NCBI GenBank assembly: GCA_030068145.1
Contig: JAPJBO010000254.1
Location: 124,001 to 188,000 of the forward strand
Length of the DNA: 64,000 bases
Direction: 5' to 3'
Source: Diplonema papillatum
Lineage: Eukaryota > Euglenozoa > Diplonemea > Diplonemida > Diplonemidae
Shown here: piece by piece, positions 11,081 to 22,254 of the stretch
Numbering within the stretch: the first letter of the stretch is position 1
Layout of the letters: each line of letters opens with the position of its first letter
The notes under the pieces: generated by a model
What the model saw: only the letters and a program-made list of their open reading frames with translations
Told to the model about the DNA's origin: nothing
Databases searched by the model: none
Position numbers and translations under genes: made by a program

Positions 11081-11382
11081 CTTTTTTTTTTTTTTACGAT
11101 GAAAGGAAATGCTCGACGATGCTGCCCGACAAAGAACAGAAGGGATCCCCAGTGCTGTAACTACCGAACCACGTGTTGAACGGACGTGAGGTCATGCGGG
11201 TCCTGCTCCTACACGACAAATCACACAAACACAACCGGCCAAAGTCCTGAGTGAGAGAGCAACACACGGTGGTGTAAGCGAAGAACAAATCAGTTTGTGT
11301 TTGTATCGTATTCGCCCCTCTACCTCCATATTTCCTCCCTTCCATTCGGAGTCGAAGCAGCTACGTCGAGTATTCTCCGGGG

Positions 11383-11640
11383 TTAACAGCGCATTGTTGG
11401 TAAAAAGTAGTAGTTGGCAGCGTAGCTGCACGAAGCTCGCCAAAGCAGGCGAGTTCCGCTAGTGCGCACAAACAAAAGAAGCCGCCGTACTGATCGTCTT
11501 GCATGAAACACCTGCTTTGTAGGAAATGCTTGGGGAGGCTGCCAGTGGCGAAATATCAAAAGGAGGTAGCTGCGCGACCCACACGAAACACAGGCGAATC
11601 TGGGTTTAGTGGCGGGGCGAAAAGCATGCCGGACATTGTC
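11383..11640 (-). pseudogene. dispersed small-protein family, inverted C-terminal copy
   Basis: The minus strand encodes KPRFACVSCGSRSYLLLIF and then HWQPPQAFPTKQV. This matches RFTCVSCG at the C-terminus of the open copy at 30959-31321. A plus-strand leader copy (AGTAGTTGGCAGCGTAG, 11408-11424) lies next to it in the opposite orientation, so this locus is a composite of two fragments. Confidence 0.5.
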
Positions 11641-12210
11641 CGCCAAAGTCTAACGGACACGTTCCCTTTGTAGTTGTATTGTTTTCCTCCCCCCTCTAGC
11701 CACCGTCGAAATTGGCACAAGACAGCCCCTCGAGTATTTCTGTTAGTGTTAACCAGGAAATGTCCTGGCCTCGCGAAGTGGAATGGTGGTACTCGGCATA
11801 GGCGCTCGGTCGAGTCTAGTCTCGGATGTACGATGATTAGCGCGCCCTTTCCTCCCCCAGCCCATACGAATTGCCCACCGAAAACATGCAGGGGGAAGCT
11901 GCGCATCACAAACAAACACGTGAGGTCGTCTTGTTGCGTGAGTGGGAAGTCATCTGCATGCAAATGAGTGCACCGCACTATGCAAACAAAACACGAAAAG
12001 GTCGAAAGGCCCGCCAACCCATACGCTTACACGCCGGTTGGGGAAACGGAGATGGCTCGCACACTCTCAAAAAAGCCGTCTTCTCACCACCCCCGCCGCC
12101 CCCCGCAGGCGTGACCCGAGCACATATCACTCCAAAGCGCGTTCTTGCTATCCGCCCTCTCCCTCCGGCCCCACAAACCTGCGGTTTATATCAAAGCTTG
12201 GCCCCCTGGT

Positions 12211-12534
12211 CATAGTGGTCAAACGATTCGCATTATCGCATATTATCGGATCTTTGCAGTTAATACACCAATGAAATTTCAATTTAGACTTGATGCAGAT
12301 ACTATGCGATAGTCCATAGCACTGCACTTGCCCAGGTTTTAAGCGTGCGATAATGCGAATGAAAATGCGATAATTGGCGCCAAAATCCCAAATGCGATAA
12401 TTTGGGCTGGTGTATTAGGTCTTTTTTTTTCTTCTTTTTTTTCGAAGTGTATTAAGTCGAATTCAAAAATTGGCAGTGCGCACGCCGATTGTGTGCGATA
12501 ATTATTGTCGCATGCGAATCGTTCGACCACTATG
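12211..12534. mobile_element. MITE-like element with ~24-bp TIRs
   Basis: The left end CATAGTGGTCAAACGATTCG is mirrored at the right end (CGAATCGTTCGACCACTATG) with one extra base on the left. The interior is AT-rich with several GCGATAAT/ATTATCGC blocks in both orientations. There is no coding capacity. I see no clear target-site duplication, so the superfamily is open; the CA..G start would suit hAT. Confidence 0.7.
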
Positions 12535-12825
12535 CCAAGCACCACGCGCTCCTTATAACGACTTAAGGACGAACAACGCCTGTATGCGCCGTTTAACGCA
12601 AAGATTCTTCGCAGAGCGCATACGAAGTCATTTTCAAACGAAAGCGGTCGTCGTTTGCTTTATTGGAAAGATCTGGTTCATATCTTTGACACGCGTCCTT
12701 CATCGGGCAGAAATCCTGTTCGCCGGGCTGTGAACGGATACCTGCAGTTTGCCTTGAAAAGCCCCATGTCCACTGTGCTCTGCGGAGTTTACTTCGCAGA
12801 AAAAGAAGGCAAGTCAGTGCTGCCT

Positions 12826-12960
12826 GTCCTGTCTGCAATCAGGCTCCGCGCTGAGGATGGTCCGCCTTATGTGTCCGTGGCTTAAAGGACCGAAACACGG
12901 CGCAGACGGGACCAGTGCGGTGTTGAGCACATACCCATTTCTGCAATCCCCTCGTTTCCC
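12826..12960 (+). repeat. GCAGACGGGACCAGTGCGG-type dispersed repeat
   Basis: Copy of the repeat described at 9990-10100, with GTGTCCGTGGCTT, CCGAAACACGGCGCAGACGG and GGTGTTGAGCACATACCCAT. It is close to the copy at 22255-22400. Confidence 0.65.
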
Positions 12961-13011
12961 AAATCAACCACCAAGTAATGGTTAAGCAAATTCCCCCCCC
13001 CCCCCCTAGGG

Positions 13012-13496
13012 CAGCGTTGTTAGAAAACGGCGTTTTTTAAGGAAATCGATTCTTAAAATACGGAAAACGTTTTCTAAAGGAAAACGTTTTTTAAGGGAAA
13101 ACGTTCGTGGTAACGACGTGGTTCTACTCTTGTTCACCTATTTCACGCCTCTTTTGGTACGCATCGCTTCACGCTTCCTCCGGTGAGGAAGTGCTCACGC
13201 AATCGAGATGCACTTCCAGAAAACTCGTGCTCGCAGAAGAGGCACTTCACTGCCTTCATGCTCTTCCCTTCGGTTTTCACCTCCACGCCCTGCCAGACAA
13301 TGGTTTCGTGCGATCGTTTCGCCATCTTTTTCCTTTTCCCGTTGTACCGTGTGTCCTTCCTATTGGAACGGGTGTACAGGTAAGGGTAACGCGCATTTCA
13401 CTGTAACGTTTTCTAAGCGTTTTTTAACGGGCCCGCCGTTAAAATACGGAAAACGTTTTCTGAGGGAAAACGTTTTCTACGTATTTTAAAACGCTG
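13012..13496 (-). mobile_element. non-autonomous hAT-like element with BED-finger relic
   Basis: The ends are CAGCGTT and its inverse AACGCTG, extended imperfectly inside by AAAACG-rich subterminal repeats. They are flanked on both sides by CCCTAGGG (13004-13011 and 13497-13504), an 8-bp target duplication as hAT transposons make. The minus strand at 13325-13143 encodes 60 residues with CLFCEHEF ... RLREHF ... C, the C-x2-C-xn-H-x-C/H pattern of a BED-type zinc finger, the DNA-binding domain of hAT transposases. No transposase catalytic core or dimerisation domain remains, so this is an internally deleted 485-bp derivative. Confidence 0.8.
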
Positions 13497-13504
13497 CCCT
13501 AGGG

Positions 13505-14940
13505 GGGGTCAAAAGGTCTTTTTTTGCGTCAAAATGGTGACATTTTCAGCCTGTAGACTTAACGGCAGTTTAAGGCTAAAAAAACATGCAACCCGCCTCA
13601 GAAATGCCCGGAAACGTGTTTTTGGGGGAAGTTTCATGGAAAATGGCCCAGGGGGGGGTGTATTAGTTGATGGTTTTAGGGTGGACACCGTTTGGTACCG
13701 GCTAGCAGCCTGTGGGTGTGCTTCACTGTTCATACCATGCAAAGATGAGACTACAATCACGTACAGGCAGCCACAAATGGAAGCAACAAAAGGGCGAACG
13801 ACACCCAGGAGGAAGGCAGCTATGAACGTTGCTCGTCTGGATGGTTAACAACGTCCCAAAAGGTTCTCTGGGTCTTGCGCAAGCTGAGGTGTTGTTGACA
13901 CCGCAGGCAGCAGCTCTTCCCCGAACTTCTGCTAGAGCGATATTCACAAAGTTCGATGTCTTTCCGAGAAAAACAATGAGATGCTCTCATCCGTAGTGGG
14001 ATTTTCCAGATCCCAACGTTTTTGTTGAAGGGATGCACGCGACAGTGTCTTTTATTCAAGTTCGCCTTTCGTACACCACCCCGAAAGGGTCGCATTGCAC
14101 ACGCACGGAAGACAATACTGGTCACCGGGGTGTATCTCTGGTACCTAACCCCAACGCACGTTGAGCTTGAACAAAAATAGAAAACTGGACTTGAACGAAA
14201 AGGTTCGGCGGTGGATTTATAGGACTGCCACGACATAGCAGCTCAGGGCAGGGTATCTGCAGCTTGCGGTAGCACGCTACACGACACAGGCCACTACGAA
14301 AGCTGGCGCTGACGTCAAGGACTCGAGGGGGCGGCACGTTACGAAGCCGTACCTCATTGAGTCGCTTGTCGGTGCCTCCTACGAAGCCCCACCATCCCCA
14401 ACTCTCAGGAAAGTCTTTTGAGTAAAAACACATAGGTTTGGGCAGTGTTGTTTTCCTTCTTCGGTTCATGCTGTCACTATTTTTGGGGTTGTCACCTAAA
14501 AAGAAGAACACCGGTACCAAACGGTGTCCACCCTGAGTCCAAAAATTGGGCACTCGTAAAAAGGCCTTTTCGGGGCACTTCAGCAGCCAAAAAGCATGTT
14601 TTAGGCATTTCTATACGGTTCTGGGGTGGTTTACCAAATTGTATTGCCTCTTAGGAGCCCCTATGTGGTTCTCAAAAAAATGACCTATTTTGACAGCTTT
14701 TGACCCCCCCTACAGGGCCCCCCCTGAGCACGAAACTAAGATTTTCCCCCCGGCTTCTATTTTGCATCCCTTTCTTAGACGACATCTAGCATCAACCATG
14801 CATGAGAGGCAGTGCTCTGCCTAAACATTAAACTAAGATTTTCCCCCCGGCTTAACACAAACCGACGGTGACCCCCAAAACCTTTTTCAACCTTTCCAAT
14901 CCCCTTCAAGCTAAACCATTATACAACGGCCCCCCCCCCG
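13505..14940. other. intergenic, no gene seen
   Basis: Open frames up to 143 codons lack domains. Copies of a short block (GAGAGGCAGTG ... CCTAAACATTAAACTAAGAT followed by a C-run) appear at 14804-14850 and again at 15001-15045, 21056-21110, 47370-47400, 47580-47612, 47703-47745 and 59779-59830. Confidence 0.4.
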
Positions 14941-15475
14941 GCTTCAGTGGTGCAATCACCACGCGCTCTTCAAACCCAAGAAACTTCCCCCCCCCCCCCG
15001 CATGAGAGGCGGTGTCCTGCCTAAACATTAAACGAAGATTTTCCCCCAGCCGCTGGCGGGAGTCTTCATTGTGTGTCGGCCCAGCCCAAATGAATGTGTT
15101 CTGCGAGTGCGCGTGCGGAAGCTGGTGTTAGAAGAAGGGTGTGCCCTGAGAGCCACACATTTGGCAAGAGGATGCGTCTCACCCCAAACTGCTTGCAACA
15201 AGGTCGCCCCGGAGACTTTGAAAATACCCTGATCTCGGGCGGACCTTGACTCGAAAAGTGCGTTCGCCACGCCCGCCTTCTTCTATCGCCGGCTTCTGAG
15301 GCTGGGCCCCACCGTGTCGGGACCTTTCCAACTCGCCCAGTGTCCAATGGGTACAATTGGCGGGCAAGTTCGGCGCCAGCAGCCGCAGTCATTTCCGCAC
15401 CAAATGGTGCGCGTTCGTACTGCCGATGTTGAAAGAAGAAGAAAAAGAAAAATAAAAATAAAAAGAAAAACGCCG

Positions 15476-15715
15476 CTCCTGGTCCAGGAACGTGACTGTC
15501 AACCACAGCTTGCAAAGCTTGAGTCGGAGGCAGCTCAGTGTCACAACCCCGTCCGCTCTGCCCTGCGGCTGACCGTCTCGACGAGCTTGTGTTCAGCGCG
15601 AGCGCCAAGCCCCAAGGTGCGCCAAGCCTCGATGCTTTAGTTTGGGAAATCGGTAGCCACTTGACCCGTAGGCCCGTGGCTCTGCAGTACCGCCGAACAC
15701 GTGAAGCTTGGCTCC
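15476..15715 (+). repeat. recent dispersed coding-like segment, copy 1
   Basis: Positions about 15560-15710 match 41128-41277 with only a handful of differences. Positions 15476-15550 match 51464-51540. In both long copies a plus frame stays open: ADRLDELVFSASAKPQG ... LDALVWEIGSHLTRR. The conserved frame suggests a fragment of a protein gene carried by a mobile element. I do not recognise the family. Confidence 0.7.
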
Positions 15716-15984
15716 CGTGTAGCAGGCTTTCCCTGGTACCTATGCCGATGTTGAAAAAACAAAAAACAAAAGAACTCATAGTTGAGATCCAGAGCCCAGC
15801 TTGCCAGGGCGCTCTCAGTTTTCCTGGGTATCAGCGTACTGGCTATTCCGCATTTCACAACACAATAGGTTGCCGGCAACGAATAACAGTAAAAAGAGTA
15901 AAATAAACCTGCGCGTTTCTTTTCGGGAACGCAACGCTCTGCTGACGGTTCGACCTTCTTGCGGAATACTCCCGTAAGGCTCGA

Positions 15985-16110
15985 ATCCACGTGTGGAGGG
16001 GATCTTTCGAACTCGCCGTGTTCAATGGACATAGTCGGCGGGCAAGTTTGGTGCCAGCAGCAGCAGCCAATTTAGCATCCAATGGTGCATGTTGATACTG
16101 CCGCTGTTGA
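15985..16110. repeat. local duplicate of 15320-15440
   Basis: Both blocks run from a TTTC(C/G)AACTCGCC stretch through GGCGGGCAAGTT, GGCGCCAGCAGC or GGTGCCAGCAGC, CCAATGGTGC, to a TACTGCCG(A/C)TGTTGA end. Divergence is moderate. The interval between them holds no supported gene. Confidence 0.6.
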
Positions 16111-16722
16111 GAAAGCTATGACAACGAACACTCGGAAAAAGAGTAAATCTACAACAAACCTACGCATCTCTTTTTCGTACTCGCAACGCTCTGCTGGCGC
16201 GTCGACCCCGTGGCGGAAAACTCCCGTAAGGGTCAAACACAAGGGTATCCCTCCTCCCCTGTATGAGGGGCAAATTGACAACACTCAACAGCGAACGACG
16301 GACGATGATACATGGTCTCATACGTCGATGGCAGATGGTTATTGTATCTCTAACAAGCTAACACAAGCCCCGAATCCGAAGGAAACAAAACAACGCAACC
16401 CACACAACCCTCCCACTTGTTGTGCGAGTGACACGTGATCTCGCATGTTATGTCGTCTTTTAACGTATCGCTTCACATGTTGTATTGCATGTGAAAATTC
16501 ATACCATGCGGGTCGTGTTTAACAACAAGGTTTCCTTCCCTTATCCGCCTTCATAGGACACACTGATGAACTCCTCCTTCAGATGGTCTGCGGATAGACG
16601 AGCGAAACTCGAGAAGGAGAATGTGGTGCGCGACAACTCGGTTGCCGGGAGACGGGGGGAAAAAAAAGGAACGATCGACGTTAGGGGCACCCAGTCCCTC
16701 CGGAAGATTGTGCTCCCTTCTT

Positions 16723-16830
<108 letters not shown>

Positions 16831-17193
16831 AAGGTCGCGTTGGCAGAAACGGTGAAGATGATAATTGTCACAGGGTTGGTGAAATGAAAGCGAGAATGTG
16901 GGGTAAGCCCTGGTTATTAGATTCACGGTTAAACGAAGCTAGCGCACAAGGTTTGCCTGATCTCGCACCTACTTTCCGATACCAAATAGATGCTCTATTC
17001 AAACTCGGAAAAGGTCGCGTTGGCAGAAACGGTGAAGATGATAATTGTCACAGGGTTGGTGAAATGAAAGCGAGAATGTGGAATAAAAATCCCTGGACGT
17101 GAAACTTAAAGAGCTGAGATCCCGCTGCCTCCGGGTCTCGCAAAGAATAGCGCTATCAGGAGCGTAAAAACAAAACTTCCGAGGTAAAGATCC

Positions 17194-18882
17194 TCATGCA
17201 ACGCAGAACGGGGTCCGGGGCGGCTGGATGCCCTGCCTGTATGGGTCCCGCGTCCAGACGTCTGCCAGTTGCTCAGCAGTCGGGACCCATACAGTCTCGA
17301 GGACGCACTGGTGTTCCTCCAAGACGTCGCGGACCTTGCACAGGATGAAGTTCCCGAGCTGGGTCTTCGACTTCCAGTTCCTCAAGCAGTTGACGGCGGG
17401 CAAGTTGTCGACGAAGATCCTGATCGTCGACAGCGGAGAGCGAGAAGCCGCGTACGCAATCGCGAACTTCGCCGCCGTCAGCTCAGCGAAGAAGATGTGC
17501 TGCGGGACATCCCTCCACGGGCCCCACATCGCCATGGAACCCACCAGCCAGGCCCATCCCTGCATGCTGGCGTCGGACCACGCCTCCACGAGGGTGTCCC
17601 GTTGCTTCGAGTCGAAAACGACCCACCGGTTGCCCGACAGACGCCGTCTCACTCCCGCAAGGAACGGAAAAACGTCGTCGCTCACGCGGACCAGCGACTC
17701 CCAGCCCAGGGAACCGGTCAGGACCTGGTGCGCCAGGGTTCCCATCCACGCAAGCACCGGGCTCACCCTGCAGAGCGGCGTGCCCCACACCGTCCACGCC
17801 CAAATAGCGGTCCCGACGACCTTCCAAACGCCACGCAAAGTCATCCGCGTCGAATCGACCGAGCAAAAGAGGAGGTGCGCCTTCCTCGCCCACTCTTGCT
17901 TCAGCCGGTATCTCTTCGCCGCGAGGTCGAACTCGACTCCCAAGACAACCGGCGTCGAGCTGGGCTCGAGGACGGACTTCTCGTCGTTGACCGTCATGCA
18001 CACCTTGCGGGCGCGTCGCAGGACTCGGTCGCGCACAGCGCGAAGCGCGTCCGGACAGTCACCGACGAGGGCCCAGTCGTCGTACCAGACTATCCTATCG
18101 TCCCCGGCGGTTTCCGTGATGACCAGCGCAGAGTCCTGTGCGATCACGGGCGAGAACGACCAGCCCATCGTAAGCCGGCGCCACCGATACAGAGCCACGC
18201 CCCCGTCGGGCCTCCTGGTCCGGAGCCCGAAGAAAGCCGACGTCGACCGTCCCACTGGGAACTGGAAGAAGTAGGACTTCAGGTCGACGACGACTGCGTG
18301 CGACTTCGACATCATCTTGGCGATGACCTCGTCGACACGCAAGAGGCTGAACTTCGGCGGGGGCTCCATCAGCTCGTTCAGCGGGCGGCCATCGACGATG
18401 GCACGGGAGTGGTGCTCCCCCTTCTCGACAGCGAACGCCGGCAGTACGCACTTCAGCGGCTCCGAGCGGGGAACGCGTTCCACAAAGCCGACGCCCTCCA
18501 GCGTCACCGCATGGTGCGCAAACGCGTCGCTCTTCCGACCCGGCACGAGCGGCGTGCCCAGTAGCTTCCGTCGGAAAGCGTGTCCGTCCGTGAGGAGGTC
18601 GAGCAGGCTGTGCAACCGGGCTCCGGGCCTGGCGAGATCCCGGAGCGCACGGAGGTCGATCGGAGGTACCGCCGTGACGTCAAGCGGCTTCGCCGACCTC
18701 GGAGCACCGACCGCCGGGACGAGACCTCTGGTTTCCGGCGGAAGGTATCCGAGGGGGACTGTGGTGGGAGGGTCGTAAAAGTGTGGGTGAAGCCGTAGAA
18801 AAAGCCTCCTTCCCCTGAGCAACCTGGATCTCCGCGATTTCAGGCCCACGACCTGCCGAGGCAAAGAGCCGGCGTCGGGCAT
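17194..18882 (-). CDS. reverse transcriptase-RNase H part of the YR element (fossil)
   Basis: The RT region carries SRAIVDGRPLNELM, VVDLKSYFFQFPV and LTMGWSFSPVIAQ, and the catalytic motif VWYDDWALVG. The RNase H region follows with EAWSDASMQGWAW, FFAELTAAKFAI and IFVDNLPAVNCLR, that is Asp, Glu and Asp of the catalytic set. The open frame extends further upstream over the recombinase gene, but the ATG at 18882 just after the recombinase stop is the natural start. Confidence 0.85.
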   Translation of the reverse strand: MPDAGSLPRQVVGLKSRRSRLLRGRRLFLRLHPHFYDPPTTVPLGYLPPETRGLVPAVGAPRSAKPLDVTAVPPIDLRALRDLARPGARLHSLLDLLTDGHAFRRKLLGTPLVPGRKSDAFAHHAVTLEGVGFVERVPRSEPLKCVLPAFAVEKGEHHSRAIVDGRPLNELMEPPPKFSLLRVDEVIAKMMSKSHAVVVDLKSYFFQFPVGRSTSAFFGLRTRRPDGGVALYRWRRLTMGWSFSPVIAQDSALVITETAGDDRIVWYDDWALVGDCPDALRAVRDRVLRRARKVCMTVNDEKSVLEPSSTPVVLGVEFDLAAKRYRLKQEWARKAHLLFCSVDSTRMTLRGVWKVVGTAIWAWTVWGTPLCRVSPVLAWMGTLAHQVLTGSLGWESLVRVSDDVFPFLAGVRRRLSGNRWVVFDSKQRDTLVEAWSDASMQGWAWLVGSMAMWGPWRDVPQHIFFAELTAAKFAIAYAASRSPLSTIRIFVDNLPAVNCLRNWKSKTQLGNFILCKVRDVLEEHQCVLETVWVPTAEQLADVWTRDPYRQGIQPPRTPFCVA

Positions 18883-18932
18883 GGGGTGTTTCTGTCGCGT
18901 CGGGAAACGGCTGTCAAAGAGAGGCGGGTTGG

Positions 18933-19934
18933 CTAGTCCCGGGAGGCGCCCTGGAGCACCCGCTGTGCCGACTCCAGGGTCTTCAGGGTGTCGACGGCCG
19001 GGCCCTCGACGTAGTACCGGAAGACACTCTTCTTCCGGTGGCCCGTGACTGCCATCGCGTCGTCCTCGCTCATCGTCTCCCGCAACGCGGTGGCCGCGCC
19101 CCTCCGGAAGCTCTTCGTCGAGTAGGACTTCCCCAACGTCCGCTTCGCCGCCGAGAGCACTTGGTGGTACTCGAGGTCCGGGAACAGCAGGGAGTTCGGA
19201 CCCGAGATCCCGTCGAGGTGCCGCAGGACGATGCGGGACAGAGGAGCGGCGACGAGTCCGTACCGCCCCTTGTCTGCCTGGCGCGACTTCTCCCTCCAAA
19301 TGTCGACGAGGATGGTGGGGGACGGGCCGCGGCGGGACACCGTGAGGTCCCTCTTCCGCAGGCTCAGAACGGTTTCCGAGCGAGACGCCAGCGTCCACAT
19401 CAAAGCCTGGGCGGCGGCCGTCGGGAGGTCCTTCTCCGCCTCTGCGGCCACCGCACGCATGACGGCCTCCTTCGACGCCGCCACCCCTCGCTTCACCGGC
19501 AGCGCCACGGCCATTCTTCGGGCGCCCGTCAACAGCCGTTGCAACCACGGAAGGCGACGTTGCTGCACGGGCACCCCTTTCGACTCGAGGTGGGCTTGCA
19601 GCAGACCGACGTACCTGCCGACCGTCGAGCCGGAAACCTGACGCACGGTGATGAGCCAAGCCCCCCAGGCAGCGATCTGGTCTGCCAGGCTCTTCGGCGG
19701 TGACGGCACCGAGTCCAGAAACAGCTGGAAGCTCGTTAGCACCGTCCGGGTGGCGGTGGAGTGATGGCGACCGCGCCCGAGCTGCGCGATGTACTGCGCC
19801 ATCTGGAGGGGGTCGTCGGAGTTCACCCCCGTCTGTCGTGCGGTCTTGACCAAGGCCTTCGCCTGATCGCCCGCGGTGCCGCTCTCCCACAGACGAGTGT
19901 CGAGGAGCCGCCTCGCTCTCGCCGGGTCCATCAA
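18933..19934 (-). CDS. tyrosine recombinase part of the YR element (fossil)
   Basis: A 333-residue frame. The N-terminal half is a helical core-binding-like region (SGSTVGRYVGLLQAHLESKG). The C-terminal half shows the recombinase signatures: an Arg in SRSETVLSLRKRDL, SFRRGAATALRETM, and GHRKKSVFRYY with the Tyr nucleophile candidate. In this class of element it integrates a circular DNA intermediate in place of an integrase. Confidence 0.8.
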   Translation of the reverse strand: MMDPARARRLLDTRLWESGTAGDQAKALVKTARQTGVNSDDPLQMAQYIAQLGRGRHHSTATRTVLTSFQLFLDSVPSPPKSLADQIAAWGAWLITVRQVSGSTVGRYVGLLQAHLESKGVPVQQRRLPWLQRLLTGARRMAVALPVKRGVAASKEAVMRAVAAEAEKDLPTAAAQALMWTLASRSETVLSLRKRDLTVSRRGPSPTILVDIWREKSRQADKGRYGLVAAPLSRIVLRHLDGISGPNSLLFPDLEYHQVLSAAKRTLGKSYSTKSFRRGAATALRETMSEDDAMAVTGHRKKSVFRYYVEGPAVDTLKTLESAQRVLQGASRD

Positions 19935-19985
19935 GGTCTTCGGCCTGGGGGGACCAAATCCCAGCCGACTGTTCCACGCCCAACT

Positions 19986-20759
19986 TCATTTGCGGCCCCG
20001 GCCGCCCTTGCCCCCCTTTCCCGACGGGGAGCGGGAGCGGGCCGAAGCCCCGGAAGAGCCCCGACTGGGGGCGCTCCGTTGGCCGCGCGGTTCGTGGGCG
20101 TTCCAGCCTCCGCCCCACCCTCGGGCGTGGCTGTTGGCCGCCTTCTCCGCTTTCTCCCAGTCGGGGTCCTGCTTGCGGCCCCGCATGGTGCGGGCGAACT
20201 CGCTCCCCCATCGGGGTCCTCGCCGCGCTCTCCCGTCCAGCTCACGGAGGCGGGTGCCCACTTCGAATACGGCGGCCTCGAGGTCGCCCTTCAGCAACTT
20301 GCCCAACAGGGCAAGGAGGCTCTTCGCCTCGTGTCCCATGCTGCCTCTCAGCAGCTCTTCGTGCTCGACCTTCAGTCGAGCCACGAGAAGTTCACGGGCC
20401 ACCGGGCCCGTCTGACCGAAGTCCAGCCACTTCTTTGGCTGGAGCACGAGCTCGTCGAGCTCGTCGAGGCCTTCGGCCCCGTCGTCGTCGCTCCCCTCCG
20501 ATGGGGGCGACACGACGGTCGCCCTCGCCGGCCTCCTCGCCTGGCCTGCCTCGAGCCCGGCGACTCTCGAGTTGAGCCGCCGGAGCTCCTTTAACACGGC
20601 CGCCAGGCCGGGCTCTACCCCCTCGGTGTGTTCTTCTTCTTCTTCTTTCTCCTCTCTTTCCTCCTCTTCCTCATCTCGTTGCCTTTTCTTGCATGCTTTT
20701 TGATGCCCGGTAAGACCTTTCGCATCGAAGGTTCCTCCACAGTGTTCGCAATCAGGCAT
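19986..20759 (-). CDS. Gag-like part of the YR element (fossil)
   Basis: A 257-residue frame that begins with a C2H2-like finger (CEHCGGTFDAKGLTGHQKAC), followed by a Glu-rich stretch, a charged helical region and an RS/G-rich basic tail. It lies at the 5' end of the element, where Gag is expected. Assignment rests on position and composition, not on homology I can name. Confidence 0.6.
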   Translation of the reverse strand: MPDCEHCGGTFDAKGLTGHQKACKKRQRDEEEEEREEKEEEEEHTEGVEPGLAAVLKELRRLNSRVAGLEAGQARRPARATVVSPPSEGSDDDGAEGLDELDELVLQPKKWLDFGQTGPVARELLVARLKVEHEELLRGSMGHEAKSLLALLGKLLKGDLEAAVFEVGTRLRELDGRARRGPRWGSEFARTMRGRKQDPDWEKAEKAANSHARGWGGGWNAHEPRGQRSAPSRGSSGASARSRSPSGKGGKGGRGRK

Positions 20760-20926
20760 TGGGAAGAGGGGGTGTGAGTTGTGTATGGAATAAAAGAGAA
20801 TGGAAATAAAATGAAAGCGAGAATGTGGGGTAAGCCCTGGTTATTAGATTCACGGTTAAACGAAGCTAGCGCACAAGGTTTGCCTGATCTCGCACCTACT
20901 TTCCGATACCAAATAGATGCTCTATT

Positions 20927-20933
<7 letters not shown>

Positions 20934-21017
<84 letters not shown>
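20934..21017. repeat. (CT)n microsatellite, right of the retroelement
   Basis: About 84 bp of pure CT repeat directly following the element's terminal AAACTC. See the tract at 16723-16826. Confidence 0.95.
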
Positions 21018-21020
<3 letters not shown>

Positions 21021-21395
21021 CTTCGAAGACGGCTTGATGCCAGCATCAGTCACACATGAGAGGTACATGAGAGGCAGAATACTGCCCAAACACTGAACTA
21101 AGAATTCCCCTCCCCTCCATATTTTCCCTTTCCCTTTTTGTTTGTTTCCACGCGAGCCGCGAGCCCTACGCTCGTGCGTGGAAAGACGTAATACATGGTA
21201 CCCGAAAGGTACCAAATCAAACGGCCTTCGCTGCCCAGGTGCTGGGAGAGCAAGCATCAGAACGTGTATGTCGAGTTGGACTGCTCAGTGGTCATGATTC
21301 CACTTCTAAACTGGCCGTTAACCACAAGGTTGCGCACTTTCGCCAGTTTGCTGAGGAACTGTGTCATACAGGGCGCGGATGTAAGTGCACATAAG

Positions 21396-21690
21396 TACGT
21401 CGTCTCAAAAAATACCTTGGAAATTGTGCCCATTTTAAATTTGCGACCAGGCGTTGCCATCAGTATAGACTTTCTCCGACGTGCCGCAATTCCTGCTTGG
21501 GGGGACACAAAACCCCATAAAATCGAATTTTTTGGAGACATAGAAGCCTCGCGGGAGTCATCTAGTGGCCAATCCGAGCTCAGAAACTTCGTATAGGAAC
21601 GGTACGGGTCAGGACACCCGCGTGGCAACGCCTTTGTCGCAAAAAATTGAAACTGGGCACAATTTCTAAGGTATTTTTGAGACGTAGGCA
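21396..21690. mobile_element. foldback/MITE-like inverted repeat of ~295 bp
   Basis: Arms of about 65 bp at 21396-21460 and 21621-21690 are inverse copies (shared blocks TCTCAAAAAATACCTTGG, AAATTGTGCCCA, GGCGTTGCC) with some mismatches. The interior has no recognised domain. Minus-strand frames across it are open but not convincing. Confidence 0.6.
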
Positions 21691-22035
21691 TACTCATATG
21701 CCATACGTGTTTATAGCAGACCCAATATGTAGAGGCACTGCTGTTGCTTCCCTGTGCAGAGCGAGAGGAAACATGACCAAGCATGACCAAATCTACGCAC
21801 GCCCATGAATTCCTATACCCTATAGACTCGCTGCGTCGACTGCCTCAGTTATCCCGGCGAGCTACGAGGGAGCTTAACAAAAAGAGTGCCATCACTCTTT
21901 CGCCACAGCATTCAATCCATTTCCTCAGGTCCACCGTTCTCTAGCGGAGTTTTACTTCGGATTACCGGAAAAAAGAAGACACGACAAGTCAGATGGGTTC
22001 TAGCGAGTCACGAGGTCGGAGGCCCTGAGTTCTTT

Positions 22036-22190
22036 TTTAGTACTAGCAATCTTGCGGGCTGCCTTTCAATGTATTGTGCAGGCTAAAAAAGACGTAGGCA
22101 GCGTGTTTAGGTGGTCGATCAGAATCCCCAACCTGAAAATGACACCGGGTATATACAAGTGGGGAAACGATCAACCGGCACGCATAAACA
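22036..22190 (+). repeat. dispersed repeat shared with 10912-11080, copy 2
   Basis: See copy 1. This copy continues directly into a GCAGACGGGACCAGTGCGG-type repeat (22255-22400), as in other composite intergenic blocks of this window. Confidence 0.75.
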
Positions 22191-22254
22191 GATTGCTCAG
22201 ACGCGGTTTGTTTTGCCTGCGCTCTCGTAGAATGGGCGACCCTGGGTGTGGCCG

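Noticed and set aside
17228-20594. Plus-strand open frames of 250-430 codons opposite the YR element
   Set aside because: Antisense shadows; the minus strand carries recognisable RT, RNase H and recombinase motifs.
21257-21790. 177-codon minus-strand frame
   Set aside because: It runs across the inverted-repeat element and shows no recognisable domain; openness by chance is likely.
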